Origin: Pinibacter soli
Lineage (GTDB): Bacteria; Bacteroidota; Bacteroidia; Chitinophagales; Chitinophagaceae
Assembly: GCF_029961145.1 (NCBI RefSeq)
Contig: NZ_JASBRG010000007.1
Span: forward strand, 1,688,063-1,752,062
Direction of reading: 5' to 3'
Length of the DNA: 64,000 nt
The notes below the pieces were generated by a model that was not told the origin of the DNA, made no database searches, and worked only from the letters and a program-made list of their open reading frames with translations. Of this stretch, positions 34,505-43,034 are shown piece after piece; positions within the stretch are counted from its first letter, which is position 1; each line of letters starts with the position of its first letter. A program made the translations under genes and the position numbers.

Positions 34505-36721
34505 CTACAATGCGACTTGCTTAACCTTGGCTAACTTCTTTATAGTTTCTTTGTAGGACTTGAGAGCCTCTGTTTCCTGTTTTATAAAGGAGTTATCTTT
34601 CAGGCTTCCTACAACCGCGTCCATTTCTTTGTCATTATCATACACCATTTTCTTAAACGGATTTTTATAATCCTTGGCACGTGAATCCAAAATACCTTTC
34701 GTCATCCATTCTTTCGTTTCCACACTCCTATTTAAAATTGCCGGAAGTAATTCGCGGATATTCTTTTTGAAACCAATACCATAGACAGCCTCATACGCAG
34801 CGATCGCATGCAGCAGTTTTTGTTGGCTGTACAAAATGCCTTGTTTTTCATAGAACGCGTGAACAGAATCCCAATTCTTTATCTTGCCGCTGATTATTTG
34901 CTGCAAAAGTTTTTGCAGCTCAGTTTCCAGCATTAGCTGTCCGCCAACATTAACCCACTCGCTTAGGGCATTGCGCGATGGAATAATTTCAGACAACTCT
35001 TCAATACCGGCTTTTTTATTTTGTTTGAACCAATCTATTAACTGGTTTGCAACATAATAGGAAATAAGCTCGCGGAATAAATTATAACAATAAGCAACTT
35101 TGATGATTTCTACTTTGCGACTGCTGTTTTCAAAGCCTTCGGCCAATATTTCCAATCCGTTCACTACAGGATCATTATTCAACAACAGCTCCTTACCTTT
35201 CGCGATGATCTTTTCTTCACTTACTTTTCCTTCAGGAAATTTTCTGTAATATGCCTTTCCGGTAAATTTCTCGAACAACGATAATGCGCCTACAATTTCG
35301 TTGATCGTATCAGGAGCCAGGTAATCATACTCTATGTGTTGCAGTTTTTCAATGCGCTTGTCTCTGTCTATATATTTACCGGCATTACGTGCCAATGCAT
35401 ACATGTTGTACTTGAACCAGTAACCCGGCATGACCACGATTTTATCGAGATGCACTTCATTTACCACTAAGCAAAACGGAATTGGAATGTTCAGCTCTGC
35501 AGGGTAGTCGCCCTTTGCCAGCAACATGAATGAAGCGAACTTTGAATTGTGTTTCAGGCTTACACATAAGCCCGGCCAGAAGCCTCTACCAGCGATAATT
35601 TCACCGTCTGCAGCACGTGAGTTGTGGTTGGAGCCGATGGTTGCACCCGCCGCCATATTACTTTGTCCCATTATCAGAGCGGCACACAAAAACGAGTTGT
35701 TGTGGTGCTGCTCGTGCGCAGGAAAGATAAGTGAATTCAATACTTCGCAACAGGAAATGGTTGCGTTGTTTCCCAAATAAGAGTTGATCAAACGTGCACC
35801 GTACTTCAACTGTGAGTGCGAAGCCATTACAAAACGAACAGCTTTTACACCGTAAAATATTCTGCAACCAACATTAATGATTCCATTCACCAACTCGCAA
35901 CCTTCCCCCACCTGCGTTGGAGCTTCAGCCGTAGAATTGATCGTAAGGTTTTTGAGTTTATTGGCTCCTTTGATGTAGGCATCTGTACCGATCCAAACAT
36001 CTTTTATGATCGAGCAGTTTTTAATAACACTTCTGTCACCTACTTTTCCGTAGTAACCTCTTATTTTATCGAACTGTCTTTCTGTAATTTCCAGGAAACG
36101 AGCCTGCAATTCTTTATTGTCGCGGTACCTGGACCACAGATAAGCATCGCCCGGCAACATGCCGCTGAAAGGCACAATGCTTCTGCCGCCATTTTCATTA
36201 CATACCTCCAGCCAGATGCGTATGCTTTCCGGCTCACCTTCCTTAAGGACACCATTACCAAATTTCGTGTGATCGGTCGTGGCCATTTCATTGATGTTAA
36301 CAAGAAAAACCTCGTTGCCAATAATGTAATGAGATAGATAGTTTACGTTGTCGACCACAACATTGTCGCCAAAGTCGCAACTGATAATGGTGCTGTTGTA
36401 CAGACCAACAGGCATTTTAATGTTGTTGAACTCAAGAAAATACGGCTCCAGTTTGCCGATGCGCACCAATCCGTAAAACTTGCAGTTCTTTACCAGTTCC
36501 GGGTTAAAGGCATCGGATACCAATATATTGTTCCAGTTGTCTGAAGTATTTCTGTTGCGAACAAGCACTTCAATTTCGTAAGCCGTCAGGTGCTTATACT
36601 CAATACCACTGCGGTTTTGTATGTTCCGTAAATGATATTCATTTTTTCCTTTTGGCAAGTATTCGTTCGGAATAAATCCGTAACCCAGCGCATTGATCGC
36701 CTGTTTGGAGATGATGTTCAT
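34505..36721 (-). CDS. DUF4954 left-handed beta-helix protein
   Basis: A 738-residue cytoplasmic protein (no signal peptide). I place it in the DUF4954 family of Bacteroidota. The region from about 95 to 400 reads as hexapeptide-repeat strands (VGLYNSTIISCDFGDNVVVDNVNYLSHYIIGNEV, GDRSVIKNCSIIKDVWIGTDAYIKGANKLKNLTI, VGEGCELVNGIINVGCRIFYGV, NNATISCCEVLNSLIFPAHEQHHNNSFL), the pattern of left-handed beta-helix acyl- or nucleotidyl-transferases. The second half is helical and Lys/Glu-rich. It lies next to and in the same orientation as glmS, which makes glucosamine 6-phosphate, so a role in amino-sugar nucleotide chemistry is plausible but unproven. Confidence 0.8.
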   Translation of the reverse strand: MNIISKQAINALGYGFIPNEYLPKGKNEYHLRNIQNRSGIEYKHLTAYEIEVLVRNRNTSDNWNNILVSDAFNPELVKNCKFYGLVRIGKLEPYFLEFNNIKMPVGLYNSTIISCDFGDNVVVDNVNYLSHYIIGNEVFLVNINEMATTDHTKFGNGVLKEGEPESIRIWLEVCNENGGRSIVPFSGMLPGDAYLWSRYRDNKELQARFLEITERQFDKIRGYYGKVGDRSVIKNCSIIKDVWIGTDAYIKGANKLKNLTINSTAEAPTQVGEGCELVNGIINVGCRIFYGVKAVRFVMASHSQLKYGARLINSYLGNNATISCCEVLNSLIFPAHEQHHNNSFLCAALIMGQSNMAAGATIGSNHNSRAADGEIIAGRGFWPGLCVSLKHNSKFASFMLLAKGDYPAELNIPIPFCLVVNEVHLDKIVVMPGYWFKYNMYALARNAGKYIDRDKRIEKLQHIEYDYLAPDTINEIVGALSLFEKFTGKAYYRKFPEGKVSEEKIIAKGKELLLNNDPVVNGLEILAEGFENSSRKVEIIKVAYCYNLFRELISYYVANQLIDWFKQNKKAGIEELSEIIPSRNALSEWVNVGGQLMLETELQKLLQQIISGKIKNWDSVHAFYEKQGILYSQQKLLHAIAAYEAVYGIGFKKNIRELLPAILNRSVETKEWMTKGILDSRAKDYKNPFKKMVYDNDKEMDAVVGSLKDNSFIKQETEALKSYKETIKKLAKVKQVAL

Positions 36722-36751
36722 GGTGTGAAGTATGAAGCGTTGGTTTAAAAC

Positions 36752-36890
36752 AGAATTAATAATTAGTAATTAATAAAGAAGTGTTCATACCTTATAAAAT
36801 CGACATTACAAGGCTTTTTAAAAAATCATAGAGCTACATTCAATAATGACTGCAGCCCTATTAATTCTTAATTCTTAATTATTAATTACT
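36752..36890. repeat. AATTAAT/AATTAAG-type inverted repeat
   Basis: AGAATTAATAATTAGTAATT (about 36752-36771) and TATTAATTCTTAATTCTTAA (36859-36878, continuing to 36890) are inverted counterparts of AATTAAG/AATTAAT units between glmS and the DUF4954 gene. Confidence 0.6.
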
Positions 36891-38721
36891 CAACAGTAAC
36901 ACTCTTTGCAAGATTACGCGGCTTATCCACGTCGCAGCCTTTTGCAATACCAATATAATATGCCAGCAATTGAAGAGGAATTACACTGATCAACGGAGCA
37001 ACAAGCTCATCAGCAAATGGTACGATCATAACATCGTCAGCCATTTTTTCGATGATCTCGTCATTCTCACTAATCACCGCCAACACCTTGCCCTTACGAG
37101 CTTTGATCTCCTGGATATTGCTCACGATCTTTTCGTGGTAAGAATCTTTAGTGGCAACAAATACAACAGGTAAAGTTTCATCAACCAGCGCGATCGGACC
37201 ATGCTTCATTTCTGCTGCCGGGTAACCTTCAGCGTGGATATAGCTGATCTCTTTTAATTTCAATGCACCTTCCAAAGCAATCGGGAAGTTATATCCGCGG
37301 CCAAGAAAAAGAAAATCTCTGGCGTCTTTATATTTTTCAGCTAATGCTTTGATATGATCGTTTAGTTTCAATGCTGCTGATACTTTTTCAGGAACTTCCT
37401 CCAATTCCTTTAGCAACTTGCGGTAGCGGGTTTCATCGATTGTTCCTTTTTCGTGACCCACTTTCAATGCTATCATTGTAAGCACCGCTAATTGCGCAGT
37501 GAAGGCTTTTGTACTTGCCACACCAATCTCAGGACCTGCGTGTGTGTAGGCTCCTGCGTGCGAGATACGTGCGATGGAACTGCCCACAACGTTCACTACT
37601 CCAAAAATAGTTGCACCTTTTTCTTTAGCGCTTTCGAGTGCCACCAAAGTATCCGCTGTTTCACCACTTTGAGAAATAGCGATGATCACGTCTCCTTTAT
37701 TTACAATCGGATTTCTGTATCGGAACTCAGATGCATATTCCACTTCAACGGGAATTCTGCACAATTCTTCAAAAACATACTCTGCCACCAGGCCGGCATG
37801 CCAGCTTGTTCCACATGCAATAATCAAAATACGATTGGCATTTTTGATCTGATCGATATGGTTTTGAACACCTGCCATAGTGATTGTACCGGCATTAACA
37901 TCCAATCTTCCGCGTAAGCAATCGAAGATGGTATGCGGTTGTTCAAAAATTTCTTTTAGCATGAAGTGGTCGTAACCATCCTTTTCGATAGCAGCCAGCT
38001 CCATGTCGAGCTTCGTAATGTATGGTGTTATTTTTTCGTTACCAAGATTTTTCAGGATAAGTTCATCCGCTTTGATGACCGCCAGTTCGTAGTCATTTAC
38101 ATATACTACTTCCTTCGTGTACTCAATGATTGGAGAAGCATCACTCGCAAGGAAATGTTCTCCTTTACCAACGCCGATTACCAGCGGACTACCTTTTCTT
38201 GCTGCGATTAAAGTGTCGGGATTGTCTTTATCCATCAGCACAATAACATATGCACCAACAACTCTTTTAAGGGCGATGCGTACAGCTTCTTCCAATCCGC
38301 AGTTGTTGTTTTGCTGTATATCCTGGATGAAATTCAGCAGGACTTCCGTGTCGGTATCGCTTGTGAAAGTGTATCCTTTCTTAAGCAATTCGCTTTTTAT
38401 TTGAGCATAGTTTTCAATGATCCCATTGTGAATCATTGCCAATCTGCCGTCGTTTGACATGTGAGGGTGGGCATTGCGGTCGCAGGGTTCACCGTGTGTG
38501 GCCCACCGGGTGTGGCCGATGCCAATGTTGGAGTGAAGATCTTTTCCTACGAGACTTTCTTCGAGTTCTGCAACTTTTCCTTTCTTTTTGTAAACTCTCA
38601 GGTCCCCGTTTTGAAGAGCGACACCGCTACTATCGTAGCCGCGGTATTCGAGTCGTTTTAAACCTTTTAAAATTACAGGATACGCTTCTTTAGGCCCGAT
38701 GTAGGCTACAATTCCACACAT
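36886..38721 (-). CDS. glmS: Glutamine-fructose-6-phosphate aminotransferase
   Basis: A 611-residue GlmS that makes glucosamine 6-phosphate from fructose 6-phosphate and glutamine, the entry to peptidoglycan and LPS amino sugars. The N-terminal glutaminase has its nucleophile Cys2 (MCGIVAYIG) exposed after Met removal and the motifs RGYDSSGVA, GHTRWATHG and HNGIIENY. Two SIS isomerase domains follow (IACGTSWHAGLVAEYVFEE, ALEGALKLKEISYIHAEGYPAAEMKHGP). The C-terminus DKPRNLAKSVTVE is the invariant end of the family. Complete. Confidence 0.98.
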   Translation of the reverse strand: MCGIVAYIGPKEAYPVILKGLKRLEYRGYDSSGVALQNGDLRVYKKKGKVAELEESLVGKDLHSNIGIGHTRWATHGEPCDRNAHPHMSNDGRLAMIHNGIIENYAQIKSELLKKGYTFTSDTDTEVLLNFIQDIQQNNNCGLEEAVRIALKRVVGAYVIVLMDKDNPDTLIAARKGSPLVIGVGKGEHFLASDASPIIEYTKEVVYVNDYELAVIKADELILKNLGNEKITPYITKLDMELAAIEKDGYDHFMLKEIFEQPHTIFDCLRGRLDVNAGTITMAGVQNHIDQIKNANRILIIACGTSWHAGLVAEYVFEELCRIPVEVEYASEFRYRNPIVNKGDVIIAISQSGETADTLVALESAKEKGATIFGVVNVVGSSIARISHAGAYTHAGPEIGVASTKAFTAQLAVLTMIALKVGHEKGTIDETRYRKLLKELEEVPEKVSAALKLNDHIKALAEKYKDARDFLFLGRGYNFPIALEGALKLKEISYIHAEGYPAAEMKHGPIALVDETLPVVFVATKDSYHEKIVSNIQEIKARKGKVLAVISENDEIIEKMADDVMIVPFADELVAPLISVIPLQLLAYYIGIAKGCDVDKPRNLAKSVTVE

Positions 38722-38819
38722 AAATAGTTTTTTTAATCAATGGTAAAATAGTTCAATAATCAGAATTCATTGTAGACACAACGAAAGCACAATATTATGA
38801 AGAAGAGCCGATAGTAGGA

Positions 38820-39033
38820 AGAATTTGAAAATGTGGGAATTTGAAAATTTGAAAATGATGCCGCAGACTCCTTGAATAGAAAATAGATACTAAAAATGTT
38901 TTACTAAAAATTTCAAAAGCTCATTAATCATTCAAATAAAATACATAAAGCAATCTTTTGAAAATTTCCCGATTAACATGAGAAAGTAATTACACCTGGC
39001 ATTTTCAAATTTTCACGCATTTTCAAATTGGCC
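38820..39033. repeat. ATTTGAAAAT-type inverted repeat, divergent gap
   Basis: GAATTTGAAAATGTGGGAAT and TTGAAAATTTGAAAATGATG (38820-38859) face CATTTTCAAATTTTCACGCA and TTTTCAAATTGG (38999-39031). The arms bracket an AT-rich 140-bp core upstream of the dehydrogenase gene. Nothing else is seen in the 340-bp gap. Confidence 0.65.
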
Positions 39034-39061
39034 TACCTTCACGCTTCCTAAATTTTTAAAC

Positions 39062-39952
39062 ATGATAAAAACGGTTGCTGTTATTGGCGCGGGAACAATG
39101 GGAAATGGCATTGCGCATGTTTTTGCCCAAAACGATTTTAAGGTAAACCTCATTGACGTATCTGCTCCACAAATTGAAAAAGCTTTGCACACGATCGCTA
39201 AAAACTTTGACAGACAAATTGCCAAAGGCACGGTTACCGAGGAGCAAAAAAGCAAAGCCCTGGCCAATATTGCCACATTTAATCAAATACACGCCGGCGT
39301 AGAAGATGTGGACCTGGTGTTGGAAGCCGCCACCGAAAACATCAATCTAAAACTCAAAATATTCCAGGAGCTGGATGAAGCGGCACCCGTTAACTGTATT
39401 CTTGCCACAAATACATCTTCGATTTCTATTACAAAAATTGCTGCGGTTACAAAACGTGCGAACAAGGTAATTGGGATGCATTTTATGAACCCCGTGCCGG
39501 TTATGAAACTTGTGGAAATTATCAACGGCTACGCAACGGACCAGGACGTAACTGACTCCATTGTTGCGTTAAGTAAAAAGCTGGGAAAAATTCCTTGCGT
39601 AGTGAATGATTACCCCGGATTTATTGCCAACCGCATTTTAATGCCAATGATCAACGAAGCGATCTATAGTTTATATGAAGGCGTTGCGGATGTAGAAGCG
39701 ATCGACACGGTGATGAAACTTGGCATGGCGCACCCAATGGGGCCACTGCAATTAGCAGACTTTATTGGTCTGGATGTTTGTCTTTCTATTTTGAGAGTGC
39801 TGCATGATGGATTTGGCAATCCTAAATATGCGCCATGTCCATTACTGGTGAACATGGTTACCGCAGGATATCTCGGCGCAAAAAGCGGTGAAGGATTTTA
39901 CAAATACGTTGCAGGTAGCAAGGACCTTGTAGTGAGCGAGAGGTTTAAATAG
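39062..39952 (+). CDS. 3-hydroxyacyl-CoA (3-hydroxybutyryl-CoA) dehydrogenase
   Basis: A 296-residue NAD-dependent enzyme that oxidises 3-hydroxyacyl-CoA to 3-ketoacyl-CoA or the reverse. Rossmann motif AVIGAGTMGNGIAHVFAQ (6-23); VLEAATENINLK; TNTSSISITKIAAVTKRANKVIGMHFMNPVPVMKLVEII, whose His (about 138) is catalytic; VVNDYPGFIANRILMPMINEAI; and MAHPMGPLQLADFIGLDV. It is the stand-alone Hbd type, not fused to a hydratase. A terminator lies about 90 bp after the stop. Confidence 0.95.
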   Translation: MIKTVAVIGAGTMGNGIAHVFAQNDFKVNLIDVSAPQIEKALHTIAKNFDRQIAKGTVTEEQKSKALANIATFNQIHAGVEDVDLVLEAATENINLKLKIFQELDEAAPVNCILATNTSSISITKIAAVTKRANKVIGMHFMNPVPVMKLVEIINGYATDQDVTDSIVALSKKLGKIPCVVNDYPGFIANRILMPMINEAIYSLYEGVADVEAIDTVMKLGMAHPMGPLQLADFIGLDVCLSILRVLHDGFGNPKYAPCPLLVNMVTAGYLGAKSGEGFYKYVAGSKDLVVSERFK

Positions 39953-39963
39953 TCTGAGCAATA

Positions 39964-40163
39964 GATGGCACGCAGATGACACTGATTAGACTGATTTACA
40001 CATATATTGATGCTCATTCATTTGTAATAAAATAACTCAGTAAACTCCCGGCGAATTTTCAGCCGGGAGTTTTTGCTATAACAAAAACCTTCATTTCTTA
40101 GCTCTTCACCATACATCCAACCAAAATCCGTGTAAATCAGTCTACTCTGTGTCATCCGTTGCT
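39964..40163. repeat. CACGGATG-type inverted repeat around a terminator
   Basis: GATGGCACGCAGATGACACT, GATTAGACTGATTTACACA (39964-40002) faces AAAATCCGTGTAAATCAGTC, TACTCTGTGTCATCCGTTGCT (about 40123-40163). Same type as 6039-6379. Between them lies the terminator 40043-40074. This, the terminator and AT-rich DNA explain the 39953-40346 gap. Confidence 0.75.
40043..40074 (+). terminator. Terminator of the hydroxyacyl-CoA dehydrogenase gene
   Basis: AACTCCCGGC and GCCGGGAGTT enclose a 9-base loop and run into TTTT. Confidence 0.85.
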
Positions 40164-40346
40164 AACTTTTTACACGAAATTTGCAAAAGAAACGTTAGAA
40201 TAATACGTCAGTTAATCTTTTTACTTTTCTTTCAGTCTTATATGTGGCGATTATGTAACAGTTTGCCTATCCAATCGTATGTTAATACTGTTGGCTTTCA
40301 CTGGTACATAATTTGACCTATTTTATTTTTAATCAAACTTTTGAAA

Positions 40347-42872
40347 ATGTTAACTATCTTATTTTCGATGCTCAGTTTCCTCGGCGTTGTACAGCACAAC
40401 GTGGATGCCGACTGGCCTCGGGAAATACAAACAGACAAGGGTAAGATCATCATCTACCAACCCCAGCCGGAAAAACTTACCGGTAATCAGCTGGAGGCAC
40501 GTGCAGCCATTTCCATAGAAAGCACTGATGGCAAGCAACCATCATTTGGCGCTATGTGGTTCAAGGCACAAATGAATACCGACAGAGGTACACGCACCGC
40601 GGTGTTGGAAAATATCGATGTTACCAATCTTCGTTTCCCTGCTATTACAGACTCATCAAGGAAAGAGGACCTTATCGACATGATTGAAAACGAGGTTCCG
40701 AAATGGCAGTTGCAAATGAATCTTGATGATGTCGTTACCACACTGGAACAAAATAGCTCGGAAAATTTACCTTCTTTTAATAACAAGGCTCCAGAAATTG
40801 TAGTGACACAAAAACCATCACTACTGGTAGTGCTTGACGGTTCCCCAAAAATGGCAGACTACAATAAGAAATACAGCAAAGTGGCAAACACTCCGTATTT
40901 CATGGTGAAGGACAAGGACAACAGCCAGTATTATTTATATACGCAAAGCAGCTGGTACACTTCTCCAAATGTAATGTCAGGTTGGAGTAAAGTAGATAAG
41001 CCTTCTAAAGATCTGCGAAAACTGGAAGATGATATCAAAAAGAGCGAAGAGAAAAATAAAGACAATAACAATACAGCCAATAGCGACAACAAAAACGATG
41101 ATCAAAATGTGGCAAACCAGGATCTGCAAATTATCGTAAAAGATCATCCTTCAGAATTGATCGCTTCTAATGGCAAGCCAAACTTTGTTCCTATTCAAAA
41201 CACTTCTCTTTTGTACATGGATAATTCCAATGCAGATGTGTTTATGAACATCGACAACAATCAGTACTACACAGTATTGAGCGGAAGATGGTACAAAGCG
41301 CCAAACACAAGTGGCCCATGGACATTCATAGATGCGAATCAACTTCCGAAAGATTTTGCAAATATTCCACAAGGATCACCAAAAGATAATGTACTGGCTT
41401 ATGTGCCCGGCACCGATGCATCAAGAGACGCATTGCTGGATAACCAAATTCCGCAAACGGCTTCTGTTGATAGAAAATCGGCAAAAGCAAGTGATGTAAC
41501 GTACGACGGTTCACCTTCTTTCAAAGCGGTGGAAGGAACGAATCTTCAATATGCACAAAATACATCAAGCACAGTATTCCGCTCAGGCAATACCTATTAT
41601 CTCTGCGACAATGCCGTGTGGTTCCAATCGTCTTCTCCTTCCGGCCCGTGGGAAGTTTCGACAACCCGTCCTCCGGAAATTGATAACATTTCACCGTCTA
41701 ATCCGAACTACAATACAAAGTATGTTTATATATATGATGTAACGCCAACTACTGTATATACTGGTTATACACCTGGATATCTCGGAGCTTATTCATATGG
41801 GCCAACGGTAGTGTATGGTACAGGTTGGTATTACCCCGGCTGGTATGGAGCTTACTACTATCCACATCCTGTAACATGGGGATTTGGTTTTAACTATAAT
41901 CCATGGACAGGTTGGGGCTTTAGTTTTGGATTCAACTACGGTTGGTACAATCCATGGTATAGCTTCGGTTATTGTTATGGTGGTTATGGTGGATGGTGGG
42001 GACCTCCCGTTTATCACCCATACTACTACAGACCTGCATACTACTATGGCGGCGGTGGCTTCTATGGAAAACCGTATTACAGACCAACAGGTTATTATGG
42101 TGGAAACAATAACGTTGTTATCAACAACAATGTGACCATCAACAACAACCGTTATAACAGAAATATGTACAGCTATCACACAAATGGAGTAACTACACGT
42201 TCAGTTGGCAGCAGAGTCGCTACAAGAGATGTAAACAATGTTATTTCAAGACCTCAGCCGGGCAATACCAATAACGTTGGGAATATGCGTCCTTCATCTG
42301 TGTCACCAAATGGTAGCGGTAATGTAAACAGACCAAACAATGTTTATACCGACAGACAAGGAAATGTATACCGTAGAAACAACAACAGTTGGGAAGTGAG
42401 AGATGGTAATACCTGGAGACAGGAAAACAGTCAACGACCTTCTTCTGTTGACAACAATGGAAGTGGAGGCAATAACAGACCATCGAGCATTCCTAACAAC
42501 AATGCAACAAGGCCGACACAGCCGGATTACAGTAACAGGCCTCAAAGTGTTCCACAGCAACAGCAACAACAGCCAGCTGCGAACAATCGTCCTGCTTATC
42601 AGCAGCCGCAAAGCAGACCTGAAATGCAAAGACCTGCAGATGTTCAAAGACCAATGCCTCAGCAGCAGCCTTCTTACAGACCTGCTCAGGGAACAATGGA
42701 TCGCTCGAACTATGACAGGCAACGTGGTGCAGAAAGAAGCATGAACTTCCAGCAAAGTCAGCAACCACGGAGCTATGGCGGTGGCGGCGGCGGATTCTCA
42801 CGTCCTTCAGGTGGTAGCAGCAGTGGTGGAACTCACTCTTCCGGTGGCGGAGGTGGAAGACCTCACAGATAA
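40347..42872 (+). CDS. Large secreted low-complexity protein with three SGPW modules
   Basis: An 841-residue protein. A short hydrophobic N-terminus (MLTILFSMLSFLGVVQ) may be a signal peptide; TTG at 40341 is a less likely start. About 20-490 is a soluble region with three related blocks: YYLYTQSSWYTSPNVMSGW, YYTVLSGRWYKAPNTSGPW and YYLCDNAVWFQSSSPSGPW, each followed by a degradation-like D/N-rich linker. About 490-600 is extremely Tyr/Gly/Trp/Pro-rich (GWYYPGWYGAYYYPHPVTWGF), then Asn-rich (NNVVINNNVTINNN). The last 200 residues are Pro/Gln/Asn/Ser/Gly-rich, with a Gln stretch and Gly runs. Homologs in other phyla carry labels such as carbohydrate-binding family V/XII. It may be a surface or matrix protein; function unknown. 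Confidence 0.75.
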   Translation: MLTILFSMLSFLGVVQHNVDADWPREIQTDKGKIIIYQPQPEKLTGNQLEARAAISIESTDGKQPSFGAMWFKAQMNTDRGTRTAVLENIDVTNLRFPAITDSSRKEDLIDMIENEVPKWQLQMNLDDVVTTLEQNSSENLPSFNNKAPEIVVTQKPSLLVVLDGSPKMADYNKKYSKVANTPYFMVKDKDNSQYYLYTQSSWYTSPNVMSGWSKVDKPSKDLRKLEDDIKKSEEKNKDNNNTANSDNKNDDQNVANQDLQIIVKDHPSELIASNGKPNFVPIQNTSLLYMDNSNADVFMNIDNNQYYTVLSGRWYKAPNTSGPWTFIDANQLPKDFANIPQGSPKDNVLAYVPGTDASRDALLDNQIPQTASVDRKSAKASDVTYDGSPSFKAVEGTNLQYAQNTSSTVFRSGNTYYLCDNAVWFQSSSPSGPWEVSTTRPPEIDNISPSNPNYNTKYVYIYDVTPTTVYTGYTPGYLGAYSYGPTVVYGTGWYYPGWYGAYYYPHPVTWGFGFNYNPWTGWGFSFGFNYGWYNPWYSFGYCYGGYGGWWGPPVYHPYYYRPAYYYGGGGFYGKPYYRPTGYYGGNNNVVINNNVTINNNRYNRNMYSYHTNGVTTRSVGSRVATRDVNNVISRPQPGNTNNVGNMRPSSVSPNGSGNVNRPNNVYTDRQGNVYRRNNNSWEVRDGNTWRQENSQRPSSVDNNGSGGNNRPSSIPNNNATRPTQPDYSNRPQSVPQQQQQQPAANNRPAYQQPQSRPEMQRPADVQRPMPQQQPSYRPAQGTMDRSNYDRQRGAERSMNFQQSQQPRSYGGGGGGFSRPSGGSSSGGTHSSGGGGGRPHR

Positions 42873-42896
42873 TGTCAAAAGTTTGATTACAATAGA

Positions 42897-42926
42897 AGGA
42901 GTTTCTCGAAAGAGAGCTCCTTTTTC
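42897..42926 (+). terminator. Terminator after the low-complexity protein gene
   Basis: AGGAGTTTCTC, GAAA loop and GAGAGCTCCT form a hairpin followed by TTTTTC, 25 bp after the stop. Confidence 0.75.
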
Positions 42927-43034
42927 AATTAAGAATTAAGAATTGCCAGGTGTATAAATGAAAGGATGTTCGATGCTACTTGTGGTGCAACACAGAATGA
43001 ATTCTTAATTCTTAATTCCTAATTCTTAATTGCC
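42927..43034. repeat. AATTAAG-type inverted repeat between convergent genes
   Basis: CAATTAAGAATTAAGAATTG (42927-42946) faces GAATTCTTAATTCTTAATTC and CTAATTCTTAATTG (42999-43032). Units of AATTAAG repeat with period 7. The right arm overlaps the 3' end of the FAD-dehydrogenase gene. Confidence 0.7.
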
